7,742 nucleotides of DNA, taken from contig JAUWKY010000100.1 of NCBI GenBank assembly GCA_030613915.1, positions 1 through 7,742 of the forward strand. The letters run 5' to 3'. Below the pieces are notes generated by a model that did not search any database, had not been told where the DNA came from, and worked only from the letters and a program-made list of their open reading frames with translations. This stretch comes from Syntrophobacterales bacterium (GTDB lineage: Bacteria > Desulfobacterota > Syntrophobacteria > BM002). The translations under genes and the position numbers were made by a program. Numbering within the stretch: position 1 is the first letter of the stretch; the number at the start of each line of letters is the position of its first letter. Of the stretch, positions 1 to 4,830 are shown piece by piece.

Positions 1-48
1 CCCGATAGCCCAAGAAAATGCAATGAAGCGCAGAGCACCAACCGCTTT

Positions 49-169
49 GCGCCAGGCGCTAGCATGGAGCACAGGGCATAGAGTAAGAAGTCAGGGGTCG
101 GGGGTCAGAAAACAGGAGGCAGCAGGCAGCGAGCAGCTGGCAGTGTTGTTATCCGTTATTCGTTATCCG
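49..169. repeat. Cluster of four different 7-bp-period degenerate arrays
   Basis: Four arrays follow one another, each with a 7-bp period but its own word. At 62-82 the units are gcatgga, gcacagg, gcataga. At 90-110 they are gtcaggg, gtcgggg, gtcagaa. At 113-147 five units begin with cag (caggagg, cagcagg, cagcgag, cagctgg, cagtgtt). At 149-169 they are ttatccg, ttattcg, ttatccg. A looser GC-rich stretch (gcgccag, gcgcta) precedes them at 49-61. There is no codon structure or convincing open frame, so this is non-coding repeat DNA. The last word returns in the opposite orientation at 4002-4029, and the cag word returns at 3916-3929 and, inverted, at 4831-4865. Positions 1-48 show nothing I can name. 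Confidence 0.85.
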
Positions 170-198
170 GGAGATCTGCCACCATGAGCTGCCTTGAA

Positions 199-289
199 GA
201 CTTTTTCGATTTCTACGACTTTTACGATTTGAACGACTTCTACGACTTCAACAATTTACCGTTTACCGTTTACCGTTCACCATTTACTC
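199..289 (+). repeat. Composite repeat: six 9-bp units followed by five 7-bp units
   Basis: From 199 to 252 there are six 9-bp units of consensus GAYTTYTAC (for example gatttctac, gacttttac, gacttctac). From 255 to 289 there are five 7-bp units based on tttaccg (three exact copies, then ttcacca and tttactc). Only two bases separate the blocks. Because 9 is a multiple of 3, one frame (184-381) reads as a low-complexity Asp-Phe-Tyr peptide; I regard that as a by-product of the repeat, not a gene. The same two-block composite occurs in inverse orientation at 4663-4719. Confidence 0.9.
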
Positions 290-317
290 CTGGCTCCTTT
301 ATGTTCTTACTAATATC

Positions 318-346
318 TTGCTCTACCCCAGGAAAAGTGATAGAAT
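318..346 (+). promoter_or_regulatory. Possible sigma-70-type promoter of the hflKC operon
   Basis: TTGCTC (318-323) and TAGAAT (341-346) are separated by exactly 17 bp. The -10 matches TATAAT at five of six positions; the -35 matches TTGACA only at its TTG. Transcription would start near 353, about 55 bp upstream of the first small gene of the operon. This is the best promoter-like pair seen between the repeats and position 408. Nothing else is recognisable in 290-407. It rests on consensus matching only. Confidence 0.35.
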
Positions 347-407
347 TACGGCCTTTACTAGCGGTGCAAGCTTACAATTAGATGATTGATAAGGTCTCTG
401 GACAGGC

Positions 408-596
408 ATGGAAGCTGGCTCAGTTTTTTTGATGCGCATGGGGTTGGGCATTCTCTTTGCCTTTATGGTCGTGAAGATTTTTCACTTTGGTGGTGGCATT
501 GTGAGTGTGGCCGGTTTTGCAGTGTTTTTTGTAGGACTTTCATATCTGCTGGCGCATTTGAGGGAAAAAAGACAACGTGAGGAGCGGTTGCGTTGA
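408..596 (+). CDS. Small two-helix membrane protein, first gene of the hflKC operon
   Basis: This 62-residue protein has two hydrophobic segments, about residues 12-24 and 29-49, and a strongly charged, Arg/Lys/Glu-rich tail (51-62), so it is probably an integral inner-membrane protein with a cytoplasmic basic tail. The chosen start is the ATG at 408, with a weak GGA about 7 bases upstream; ATGs at 432 and 438 are alternatives that would keep both helices. The gene ends 35 bp before hflK and has the same orientation, so co-transcription is likely. In E. coli a small membrane protein (YjeT, DUF2065) lies just downstream of hflKC, but I see no clear sequence likeness here. The function is unknown. 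It could help assemble or modulate the HflKC/FtsH complex, which is inference from position only. Confidence 0.6.
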   Translation: MEAGSVFLMRMGLGILFAFMVVKIFHFGGGIVSVAGFAVFFVGLSYLLAHLREKRQREERLR

Positions 597-631
597 ATGG
601 AAATACCTAAAATGAAGGATGAGGTGATGCA

Positions 632-1669
632 ATGAGTCCAATGGACTGGAAGGGACCATCGGGTCGAGGTCCTCGCGGCATAAAAGATTTCGAGGAGATA
701 TTGAGAAAAATCCGAGAACAATTTCGCGGCAAGTTCCGTTTTCACGGCTCTTTGTGGCTTCTCCTTGTGGCGGCGCTCATTGTTGCCGTCGGCTATGCCA
801 GTGTCTATACTGTAGCCCCAGAAGAGGCTGGAGTGATTCAGCGTTTCGGTCGCTATGTGCGGGTAAGCGGTCCGGGCCTGCATTTCAAGCTGCCTTTCGG
901 TACTGAGACGGTGAGCAAAGTCAAGACAGGTCGCAATTTCCAGATGGAGTTCGGCTACAGGACGGTAGAAGCGGGTGTGCGCTCGCGCTTTACGGAACGT
1001 GGCTTCAAAGACGAGTCACTCATGCTGAGTGGTGACCTCAACGTGGTCGATCTTCAGTGGACCGTGCAGTACAAGATCGGGGATCCAAAGGATTTTCTCT
1101 TTCAGGTGAAGGATGTGGATAGTGCCATCCGGGATATGTCCGAATCGGTCATGCGCCGGGTGGTTGGGAACCGGCTTTTCGACTTTGTCCTTACAGTAGG
1201 ACGTGTCGAGATCGCCGACAGAGTAAAAGTGGAAATGCAAAAGGTTCTGGACTCCTATCGCACCGGTATCCAGGTGGTCAATGTCAAAATGCAGAATGTG
1301 ACTCCGCCTGGGCCGGTCGAGGCTGCCTTCAATGAAGTGAACGAGGCTGAACAGGAAAGAGAGTCAAAAATCAACCAGGCGCAGGCCGCCTATAATCAGG
1401 AGATCCCTAAGGCCAAAGGCAGTGCCTTGCAGACCATATCAAAGGCTGAAGGCTACGCCCTGGAACGGGTGAACCTGGCCAAGGGCGAGACTAAACGGTT
1501 TCTCGACGTGCTCAAGGAATACCGCCAGGCGAAGGATGTCACCAAAAGACGCCTTTACCTGGAGAGCATGAACAACCTGCTCAGCAAGGTAGGTGAAATA
1601 TATGTGATTGACGCAGACCAGAAGGGACTAGTTCCCCTACTTGATCTCCAGAAAGCGCGAGGAAAGTAA
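632..1669 (+). CDS. hflK: HflK, SPFH/band 7 membrane protein, FtsH modulator
   Basis: HflK pairs with HflC in a large membrane complex that holds the FtsH protease and modulates its activity. The 345-residue product has a basic, glycine-containing N-terminus (1-39), one transmembrane helix at about 40-60, and then the SPFH/band 7 domain, opening with the typical PEEAGVIQRFGRY (63-75) and GPGLHFKLPF. The motif DESLMLSGDLNVVDL in the middle of the domain is characteristic of HflK. Residues about 230-300 are rich in Ala, Glu, Gln and Lys and likely form the coiled coil. It is shorter than E. coli HflK (about 419 residues), lacking much of the N- and C-terminal extensions, as is common outside enterics. 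The start at 632 follows a good GGATGAGGTG ribosome-binding region. The stop is one base before the hflC start, so translation is probably coupled. Confidence 0.95.
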   Translation: MSPMDWKGPSGRGPRGIKDFEEILRKIREQFRGKFRFHGSLWLLLVAALIVAVGYASVYTVAPEEAGVIQRFGRYVRVSGPGLHFKLPFGTETVSKVKTGRNFQMEFGYRTVEAGVRSRFTERGFKDESLMLSGDLNVVDLQWTVQYKIGDPKDFLFQVKDVDSAIRDMSESVMRRVVGNRLFDFVLTVGRVEIADRVKVEMQKVLDSYRTGIQVVNVKMQNVTPPGPVEAAFNEVNEAEQERESKINQAQAAYNQEIPKAKGSALQTISKAEGYALERVNLAKGETKRFLDVLKEYRQAKDVTKRRLYLESMNNLLSKVGEIYVIDADQKGLVPLLDLQKARGK

Positions 1670-1670
1670 A

Positions 1671-2627
1671 ATGAAAAGTAGAGCAATGCAGGTGCTACTC
1701 GCCCTGATTGTAGGCGCCGCTCTGGTTTCCACGGGCGCATTTTATGTGGTGCGCGAAGGCGAGCAGGTGGTAATCACCCAGTTCGGTAAGCCCGTGGGTG
1801 AGGCTGTCAAGGATGCCGGTCTTAACTTCAAGATACCTTTTATTCAGGCGGTGAATCGGTTTGAGAAGCGACTTCTTAACTGGGATGGGAGCCCCAACCA
1901 GATCCCTACCAAGGACAAGAAGCTCATCTGGGTGGACACTACTGCGCGCTGGCGCATTAGTGATCCGCTCCTTTATCTGACCCGGGTGACCACTAAGACC
2001 ACCGCACTTTCAAGGCTGGATGGTATTATCGACTCTGTGGTCCGGGACGCTGTATCAGAGAACGATTTGGTGGAACTGGTGCGCAGCGAGGGTTGGGCTG
2101 GTATGGTGGGTGCGCAGATAGCCGATGCTGGCTACACTCAGAAAGAAGTGGAGGAAGTGAGTCGTCCTTTGCAAGTGGGACGAGAGAAGATCACCAGGGC
2201 AATGCTGAAGTCTGCTTCGAGACTGACTCCCGAATTCGGCATCGAACTGGTGGATGTGCGGATCAAGCGGATTAACTACGTGGATAGCGTGCTCAAGAAG
2301 GTTTTTGAAAGAATGATCTCCGAGCGTGAACGAATCGCTGCCCAGTATCGCTCAGAGGGTGAAGGCGAGAAGGCGAGAATCAACGGTGAGATGCAAAAGG
2401 AACTGAAACGAATCTCCTCGGAAGCCTTTCGCACAGCGGAAGAAACTCGAGGGAAAGCTGACGCCAGGGCGACGAAAATATACGGCGATGCCTATAGTCG
2501 GGACCCAGAGTTCTATTCCTTTTCTAAGACCCTGGAACTCTACCGGGAACAGGACCAACAAAAAACTCGAATGATCTTGACGACAGATAGCGATTTTTAC
2601 AAATATATTAAGGGAATACCTCGTTAA
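1671..2627 (+). CDS. hflC: HflC, SPFH/band 7 membrane protein, FtsH modulator
   Basis: HflC is the partner of HflK in the complex that surrounds and regulates FtsH. The protein is 318 residues from the ATG at 1671, which is preceded by GAGGA (1659-1663) inside the end of hflK. An in-frame TTG at 1641 would add ten residues overlapping hflK and is less likely. The N-terminal hydrophobic helix is about residues 6-26, followed by the band 7 start REGEQVVITQFGKPV and a prohibitin-like domain with the RIKRINY motif near 205. A long charged helix (about 220-275) follows. The C-terminal signatures DAYSRDPEFYSF and TTDSDFYKY are close to those of E. coli HflC and make the assignment firm. The length is close to the E. 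coli protein (334). The gene faces rpoH tail to tail. Confidence 0.95.
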   Translation: MKSRAMQVLLALIVGAALVSTGAFYVVREGEQVVITQFGKPVGEAVKDAGLNFKIPFIQAVNRFEKRLLNWDGSPNQIPTKDKKLIWVDTTARWRISDPLLYLTRVTTKTTALSRLDGIIDSVVRDAVSENDLVELVRSEGWAGMVGAQIADAGYTQKEVEEVSRPLQVGREKITRAMLKSASRLTPEFGIELVDVRIKRINYVDSVLKKVFERMISERERIAAQYRSEGEGEKARINGEMQKELKRISSEAFRTAEETRGKADARATKIYGDAYSRDPEFYSFSKTLELYREQDQQKTRMILTTDSDFYKYIKGIPR

Positions 2628-2642
2628 AAGAAAAAAGGCCGG

Positions 2643-2675
2643 AAAAAAAATGATAAAATACGAATTTTTCGTATT
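2643..2675 (-). terminator. Possible AU-rich terminator for rpoH; perfect palindrome
   Basis: AATACGAA (2657-2664) and TTCGTATT (2668-2675) form a perfect 8-bp inverted repeat around TTT. Read on the minus strand, the hairpin is followed by TTATCA and then eight T residues (2650-2643), so it could end rpoH transcription after a 3' untranslated region of about 130 bases. The stem is AU-rich and the T run begins six bases after it, so efficiency would be modest. The same palindrome could instead be a protein-binding site beside the plus-strand promoter-like pair at 2674-2701. A second, overlapping inverted repeat ATTGCG/CGCAAT lies at 2673-2690. Confidence 0.45.
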
Positions 2676-2701
2676 GCGGTTAAGCGCAATTTGTGTATAG
2701 T
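2674..2701 (+). promoter_or_regulatory. Possible promoter for a small RNA downstream of hflC
   Basis: TTGCGG (2674-2679) and TATAGT (2696-2701) are 16 bp apart, giving a plausible sigma-70-type promoter with a start near 2708. The -10 differs from TATAAT at one position only. The perfect palindrome at 2657-2675 touches the -35 element, a position where a bound repressor or activator could act. Assignment is by consensus only. Confidence 0.35.
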
Positions 2702-2707
2702 AGAGAA

Positions 2708-2777
2708 AGGTCTGCGCGGTTCGTACCGTGTTGCCCCTAACGGTGTTTGGTAAAAGCATCGCTGGGGGCTTTTTTTT
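2708..2777 (+). ncRNA. Candidate small RNA between hflC and rpoH
   Basis: No gene lies between 2628 and 2781, yet the interval contains a promoter-like pair (2674-2701), a hairpin GCGCGGT-TCGT-ACCGTGT (2714-2731, seven pairs including two G-U) and a strong Rho-independent terminator (2733-2777). Together these would make a transcript of about 70 bases made of two stem-loops and a U tail, the usual architecture of a bacterial small RNA. I recognise no known RNA family. The alternative is that the hairpins are only the 3' untranslated region and terminator of the hflKC mRNA. Its position beside rpoH makes the heat-shock response a natural guess for a target, but nothing in the sequence proves it. 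Confidence 0.35.
2733..2777 (+). terminator. Strong Rho-independent terminator on the plus strand
   Basis: GCCCC (2733-2737) pairs with GGGGC (2765-2769). The stem continues through T-G and A-T pairs, then one A/C mismatch, then CGGTG (2741-2745) with CATCG (2757-2761), closing an 11-base loop. Eight T residues follow at 2770-2777. The T run makes it functional for plus-strand transcripts (hflKC or the candidate small RNA). It ends five bases before the rpoH stop codon. On the minus strand the hairpin has no T run after it. Confidence 0.8.
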
Positions 2778-2781
2778 GGGG

Positions 2782-3756
2782 CTAAAGCAACTCTGAATAT
2801 AGATCTTCAATACCTTCGATTTCTGTCTGCAAATATGTTTTGATTTTCTTGGTAATTCTAACTTGTATCTGCCGTACGCGCTCACGGCTGATCCCGTAAA
2901 CGTCCCCGATCTCCTGCAAGGTCATTGGGTCTTCGGCCATTAGTCTGTGGTCGAAAATATATCGCTCCTTCTCCGGCAATGTGGTCCTGAAAGAGGCCAG
3001 TTTTTCCTTGAGGAGTTCTCTCCTTTCGAAATCTGCGAGCTGTTCGTCTGCCGCGACCTCGTCGGACGGGATGAAGGATTGATGGTCGCTGTCTGAGTCT
3101 TCCTTGATAGGAGCATCCAGAGACACCTCCCAGCTACCCAGCCGTTGATCCATTTCGATGACTTCAGATTCTTTTACATCCAACCGCTCAGCCAGCAACT
3201 TAGGTCTCGGCTCAAATCCCATGGCCAGCAAGCGATCTTTTTCTTTACGAAGATTGAAAAAAAGCTTGCGCTGGGCTTGGGTGGTGCCGATCTTGACAAG
3301 TTTCCAATTGTCCATAATGAATTTGATGATGTAAGCCTTGATCCAGAATGAGGCATAGTAGGAGAGTTTAAAACCGCGGTATGGGTCGAATTTTTTCACT
3401 GCCTGCATCAAGCCAATATTACCTTCCTGAATCAGATCCATTAGATTCCGCATCCAGTGGCGCTGAAAGCTCAGGGCAATCTTAACAACCAATCTCAGGT
3501 TTGAGGTAATGAGCCGATAAGCAGCTTCCATATCGCCCTTTTCTCTATAGCGAATGGCCAGCCGCTTTTCCTCCTCGCGGCTCAGAAGGGGATACCGTTT
3601 GATTTCCATGAGGTAGTGCTTGAGCGGGTCATAGGGAACGAGAGAGTCAGAAGAGTAGCTCTTCAGCGGTGCCATTTCGCTTTCTTCGAAGGCGAAGTCT
3701 GCAGCTTGCCCTAAAGTTTTAGCTTCTTCTTTTTTCTTTTTTGCCTTTCTCGCCAT
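2782..3756 (-). CDS. rpoH: RNA polymerase sigma-32 factor (heat shock)
   Basis: RpoH directs RNA polymerase to chaperone and protease promoters. The 324-residue protein has a Lys-rich N-terminal extension (1-40), sigma region 1.2 (about 42-70), and region 2 with DLIQEGNIGLM (107-117) and SYYASFWIKAYI (132-143). The diagnostic RpoH box QRKLFFNLRK is at 162-171, and region 4.2 with its helix-turn-helix (SRERVRQI, 290-297) follows. The box separates it from RpoD and RpoS. It is longer than E. coli RpoH (284), mainly at the N-terminus and in the acidic linker about 214-240. Compared with my memory of the E. coli turnover segment in region 2.1, A50 and I54 correspond to A79 and I83 here, while L47 and K51 are Met and Tyr. 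The start ATG has AGGAT (3772-3768) rather far upstream, about 11 bases. It is convergent with hflKC. Confidence 0.95.
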   Translation of the reverse strand: MARKAKKKKEEAKTLGQAADFAFEESEMAPLKSYSSDSLVPYDPLKHYLMEIKRYPLLSREEEKRLAIRYREKGDMEAAYRLITSNLRLVVKIALSFQRHWMRNLMDLIQEGNIGLMQAVKKFDPYRGFKLSYYASFWIKAYIIKFIMDNWKLVKIGTTQAQRKLFFNLRKEKDRLLAMGFEPRPKLLAERLDVKESEVIEMDQRLGSWEVSLDAPIKEDSDSDHQSFIPSDEVAADEQLADFERRELLKEKLASFRTTLPEKERYIFDHRLMAEDPMTLQEIGDVYGISRERVRQIQVRITKKIKTYLQTEIEGIEDLYSELL

Positions 3757-3767
3757 GTTTGCAATTT

Positions 3768-3801
3768 ATCCTTTTATCTAGGCACCTTGGAGAGAGAGGA
3801 T
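3768..3801 (-). promoter_or_regulatory. Possible ribosome-site-masking pairing in the rpoH leader
   Basis: The only Shine-Dalgarno-like element of rpoH, AGGAT (minus strand, 3772-3768), is complementary to AUCCU earlier in the leader (3801-3797). Five pairs would close a loop of about 24 bases and could hide the ribosome-binding site at low temperature, as secondary structure does in the rpoH mRNAs of E. coli. The pairing is short and was found by eye only. Confidence 0.2.
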
Positions 3802-3802
3802 T

Positions 3803-3818
3803 ATTGGACCGTCCCAAT
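3803..3818. promoter_or_regulatory. Palindrome over the predicted rpoH start site
   Basis: ATTGG (3803-3807) and CCAAT (3814-3818) form an inverted repeat with a 6-bp centre, and GGAC-C-GTCC is nested within it. It covers the expected transcription start of rpoH (about 3817), where a repressor would block initiation. It could also be a short hairpin at the 5' end of the mRNA. Confidence 0.3.
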
Positions 3819-3823
3819 ATAAT

Positions 3824-3852
3824 AGGCTACTTCAGGTGAGCATTCATGTCAA
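3824..3852 (-). promoter_or_regulatory. Likely housekeeping promoter of rpoH
   Basis: On the minus strand a perfect TTGACA (3852-3847) is followed after exactly 17 bp by TAGCCT (3829-3824), a three-of-six match to TATAAT. Transcription would start near 3817, giving a leader of about 60 bases before the ATG at 3756. The repeat cluster begins only about 9 bp upstream of the -35. Confidence 0.5.
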
Positions 3853-3860
3853 GCTAACCG

Positions 3861-3909
3861 GCTAGATGCTAGATGCTGGATACTGGATGCTAGATACTAG
3901 ATACTCAAT
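3861..3909. repeat. Seven-unit 7-bp array (gctagat word)
   Basis: Seven contiguous 7-bp units run without a break: gctagat, gctagat, gctggat, actggat, gctagat, actagat, actcaat. The position-wise consensus is RCTRGAT. It starts just upstream of the rpoH promoter, and no reading frame uses it. Confidence 0.92.
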
Positions 3910-3915
3910 TAGGAT

Positions 3916-3994
3916 GAGGCAGCAGGCAGAAGATATTAGAAGCTCATGGCTGATAGCTCACAGCTCAAAGGAAAGGCGAAAGTCAAGAGTCGGA
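3916..3994. repeat. Three further 7-bp-period blocks
   Basis: Gaggcag and caggcag (3916-3929) repeat the cag word seen at 113-147. At 3941-3968 four units agctcat, ggctgat, agctcac, agctcaa follow. At 3981-3994 agtcaag and agtcgga form a two-unit remnant. All keep the 7-bp spacing although the words are unrelated. Confidence 0.65.
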
Positions 3995-4001
3995 GTTTTT
4001 A

Positions 4002-4084
4002 CGGATAACGGATAACAAATAACGAATAACTAGTCTCCACTGCTTACCGCCTACTGCTTACCATTTACGGTTTGACGATTTGAC
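4002..4084. repeat. Chain of 7-bp arrays ending in an 8-bp array
   Basis: At 4002-4029 the units cggataa, cggataa, caaataa, cgaataa are the inverse of the ttatccg array at 149-169. At 4040-4067 the units are ctgctta, ccgccta, ctgctta, ccattta. At 4069-4084 the period changes to 8: ggtttgac, gatttgac. The 7-to-8 transition resembles the inverse of 4639-4683. The last TTGAC lies where a -35 element for the next gene is expected. Confidence 0.8.
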
Positions 4085-4108
4085 TAAGCGACCGGCCCAT
4101 CTTATCGT
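4080..4108 (+). promoter_or_regulatory. Possible promoter of the 152-aa gene, with -35 inside a repeat unit
   Basis: TTGACT (4080-4085) and TATCGT (4103-4108) are 17 bp apart, matching the consensus at five and four of six positions. Transcription would start near 4115, 45 bp before the gene at 4160. Most of the -35 is the end of the last 8-bp repeat unit. Confidence 0.35.
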
Positions 4109-4159
4109 TGAATTATTCGGGCTAGAGGAAATCCTCCATAATCTGGAAAGGGGAAGGAA

Positions 4160-4618
4160 ATGACTAGGGAGGTGTTATTACTGGACTTAATTGAGACAGA
4201 GGAAGGAGAAGGGGCACCGCCTCGTATGCGACTGGTGGTTAGGGCCTACCCCTCAGACGAAAAGGGGTATGCTTCGCTGACCCCTGAATGTAACACAATG
4301 GAAGGGTTCGAGCAGGCGGTGGCCGAACTCAAGAAGAGGATGGACAGTGCCCTGGAGAGGGCAAGAGAGACTTTTCAACAATACCAGGCCCAGGTCAAAG
4401 GTGAAAAAGCGGTATCGGACTTCCATAACGCTGAGGAGATTTGGCAAGCTCTGGAAGAGTGCTCTTCCCTAGAAGAAATGAGAGAGCTCTTTAATGAACT
4501 GAGCGTAAGAAAGCGGCAGGAAGTAGCCGATTTTGTCTTAACCCAGTTGAATATTTTCAAAGGTGCCGCCTCAACATTCTCCCAGCATTATAACGAAGGG
4601 GAATATCTGCTCGAATGA
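4160..4618 (+). CDS. Conserved-looking hypothetical protein, 152 aa
   Basis: I do not recognise this family. The start at 4160 has a strong purine-rich ribosome site (GGGGAAGGAA just upstream), and the frame has normal coding character, so the gene is probably real. The product is acidic, soluble, and has no signal peptide or membrane helix. Residues 1-45 look like a beta-rich head with alternating hydrophobics (VLLLDLI, MRLVVRAY). Residues 48-80 form a likely amphipathic or coiled-coil helix (FEQAVAELKKRMDSALERA). Residues 92-135 look like further helices, including SSLEEMRELFNELSVRKRQEV, and the tail is QHYNEGEYLLE. It stands alone: repeat arrays lie on both sides, rpoH points away from it and livM converges on it. 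There is no obvious terminator after the stop. Confidence 0.8.
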   Translation: MTREVLLLDLIETEEGEGAPPRMRLVVRAYPSDEKGYASLTPECNTMEGFEQAVAELKKRMDSALERARETFQQYQAQVKGEKAVSDFHNAEEIWQALEECSSLEEMRELFNELSVRKRQEVADFVLTQLNIFKGAASTFSQHYNEGEYLLE

Positions 4619-4638
4619 GGAAAGAAAAGCATCAAATA

Positions 4639-4719
4639 GTCAACTGGTCAATTCGTCAAATCGTAAACGGTGAACGGTAAATCGTTGAAACCGTAGAAAT
4701 CGTAGAAATCGTAAAAGTC
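4639..4719 (-). repeat. Composite repeat with 8-, 7- and 9-bp blocks (inverse copy)
   Basis: In plus-strand order there are three 8-bp units (gtcaactg, gtcaattc, gtcaaatc; 4639-4662), three 7-bp units (gtaaacg, gtgaacg, gtaaatc; 4663-4683) and four 9-bp units (gttgaaacc, gtagaaatc, gtagaaatc, gtaaaagtc; 4684-4719), with no spacer between blocks. Read on the minus strand this is GAYTTYTAC-type 9-mers, then TTTACSR-type 7-mers, then GATTTGAC-type 8-mers. That is the order and words of 199-289, with the 8-bp block of 4069-4084 added. Confidence 0.9.
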
Positions 4720-4767
4720 GTTAATTAGGTTATTAGTAAACGGCATTCTGTGAATGACTTAACTCTT

Positions 4768-4823
4768 TGACTAATTCTCTAATTCCCCAATTCCCTAATT
4801 TTCTAATTCCCTAATTCTCTAAT
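4768..4823. repeat. Seven-unit 8-bp array (tccctaat word)
   Basis: Seven contiguous 8-bp units, tgactaat, tctctaat, tccccaat, tccctaat, tttctaat, tccctaat, tctctaat, follow one another. The last four positions are nearly invariant (yAAT) while the first four vary in pyrimidines. The stretch 4720-4767 between this array and the previous one has no clear structure. Confidence 0.9.
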
Positions 4824-4830
4824 TAACCAA

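Noticed and set aside
184..381. 65-aa reading frame with Asp-Phe-Tyr tripeptide repeats
   Set aside because: The coding pattern is created by the 9-bp repeat, and the rest of the frame runs through unrelated 7-bp repeats and the probable promoter. The inverse copy at 4684-4719 is not in any comparable frame.
386..580. 64-aa frame overlapping the small membrane protein gene
   Set aside because: It is out of frame with 408-596, rich in Cys, Trp and His, and has no ribosome site; it is a shadow of the gene.
482..883. 133-aa minus-strand frame opposite the start of hflK
   Set aside because: It lies antisense to two well-supported genes, has no ribosome site and shows no protein features.
1641..1670. 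TTG start for hflC ten codons upstream
   Set aside because: It overlaps hflK, would place charged residues before the membrane helix, and the ATG at 1671 has a proper GAGGA upstream.
2352..2885. 177-aa minus-strand frame overlapping the ends of hflC and rpoH
   Set aside because: It crosses the terminators and is antisense to hflC and out of frame with rpoH; composition is not protein-like.
199..4719. Terminal inverted repeats of a 4.5 kb mobile element carrying hflKC and rpoH
   Set aside because: The ends are degenerate tandem arrays and not unique terminal sequences, no transposase or target duplication is seen, and the enclosed genes are core functions.
4639..4823. CRISPR array
   Set aside because: Units are only 7-9 bp, directly tandem and without spacers; there are no 24-40 bp repeats separated by unique spacers and no cas genes.
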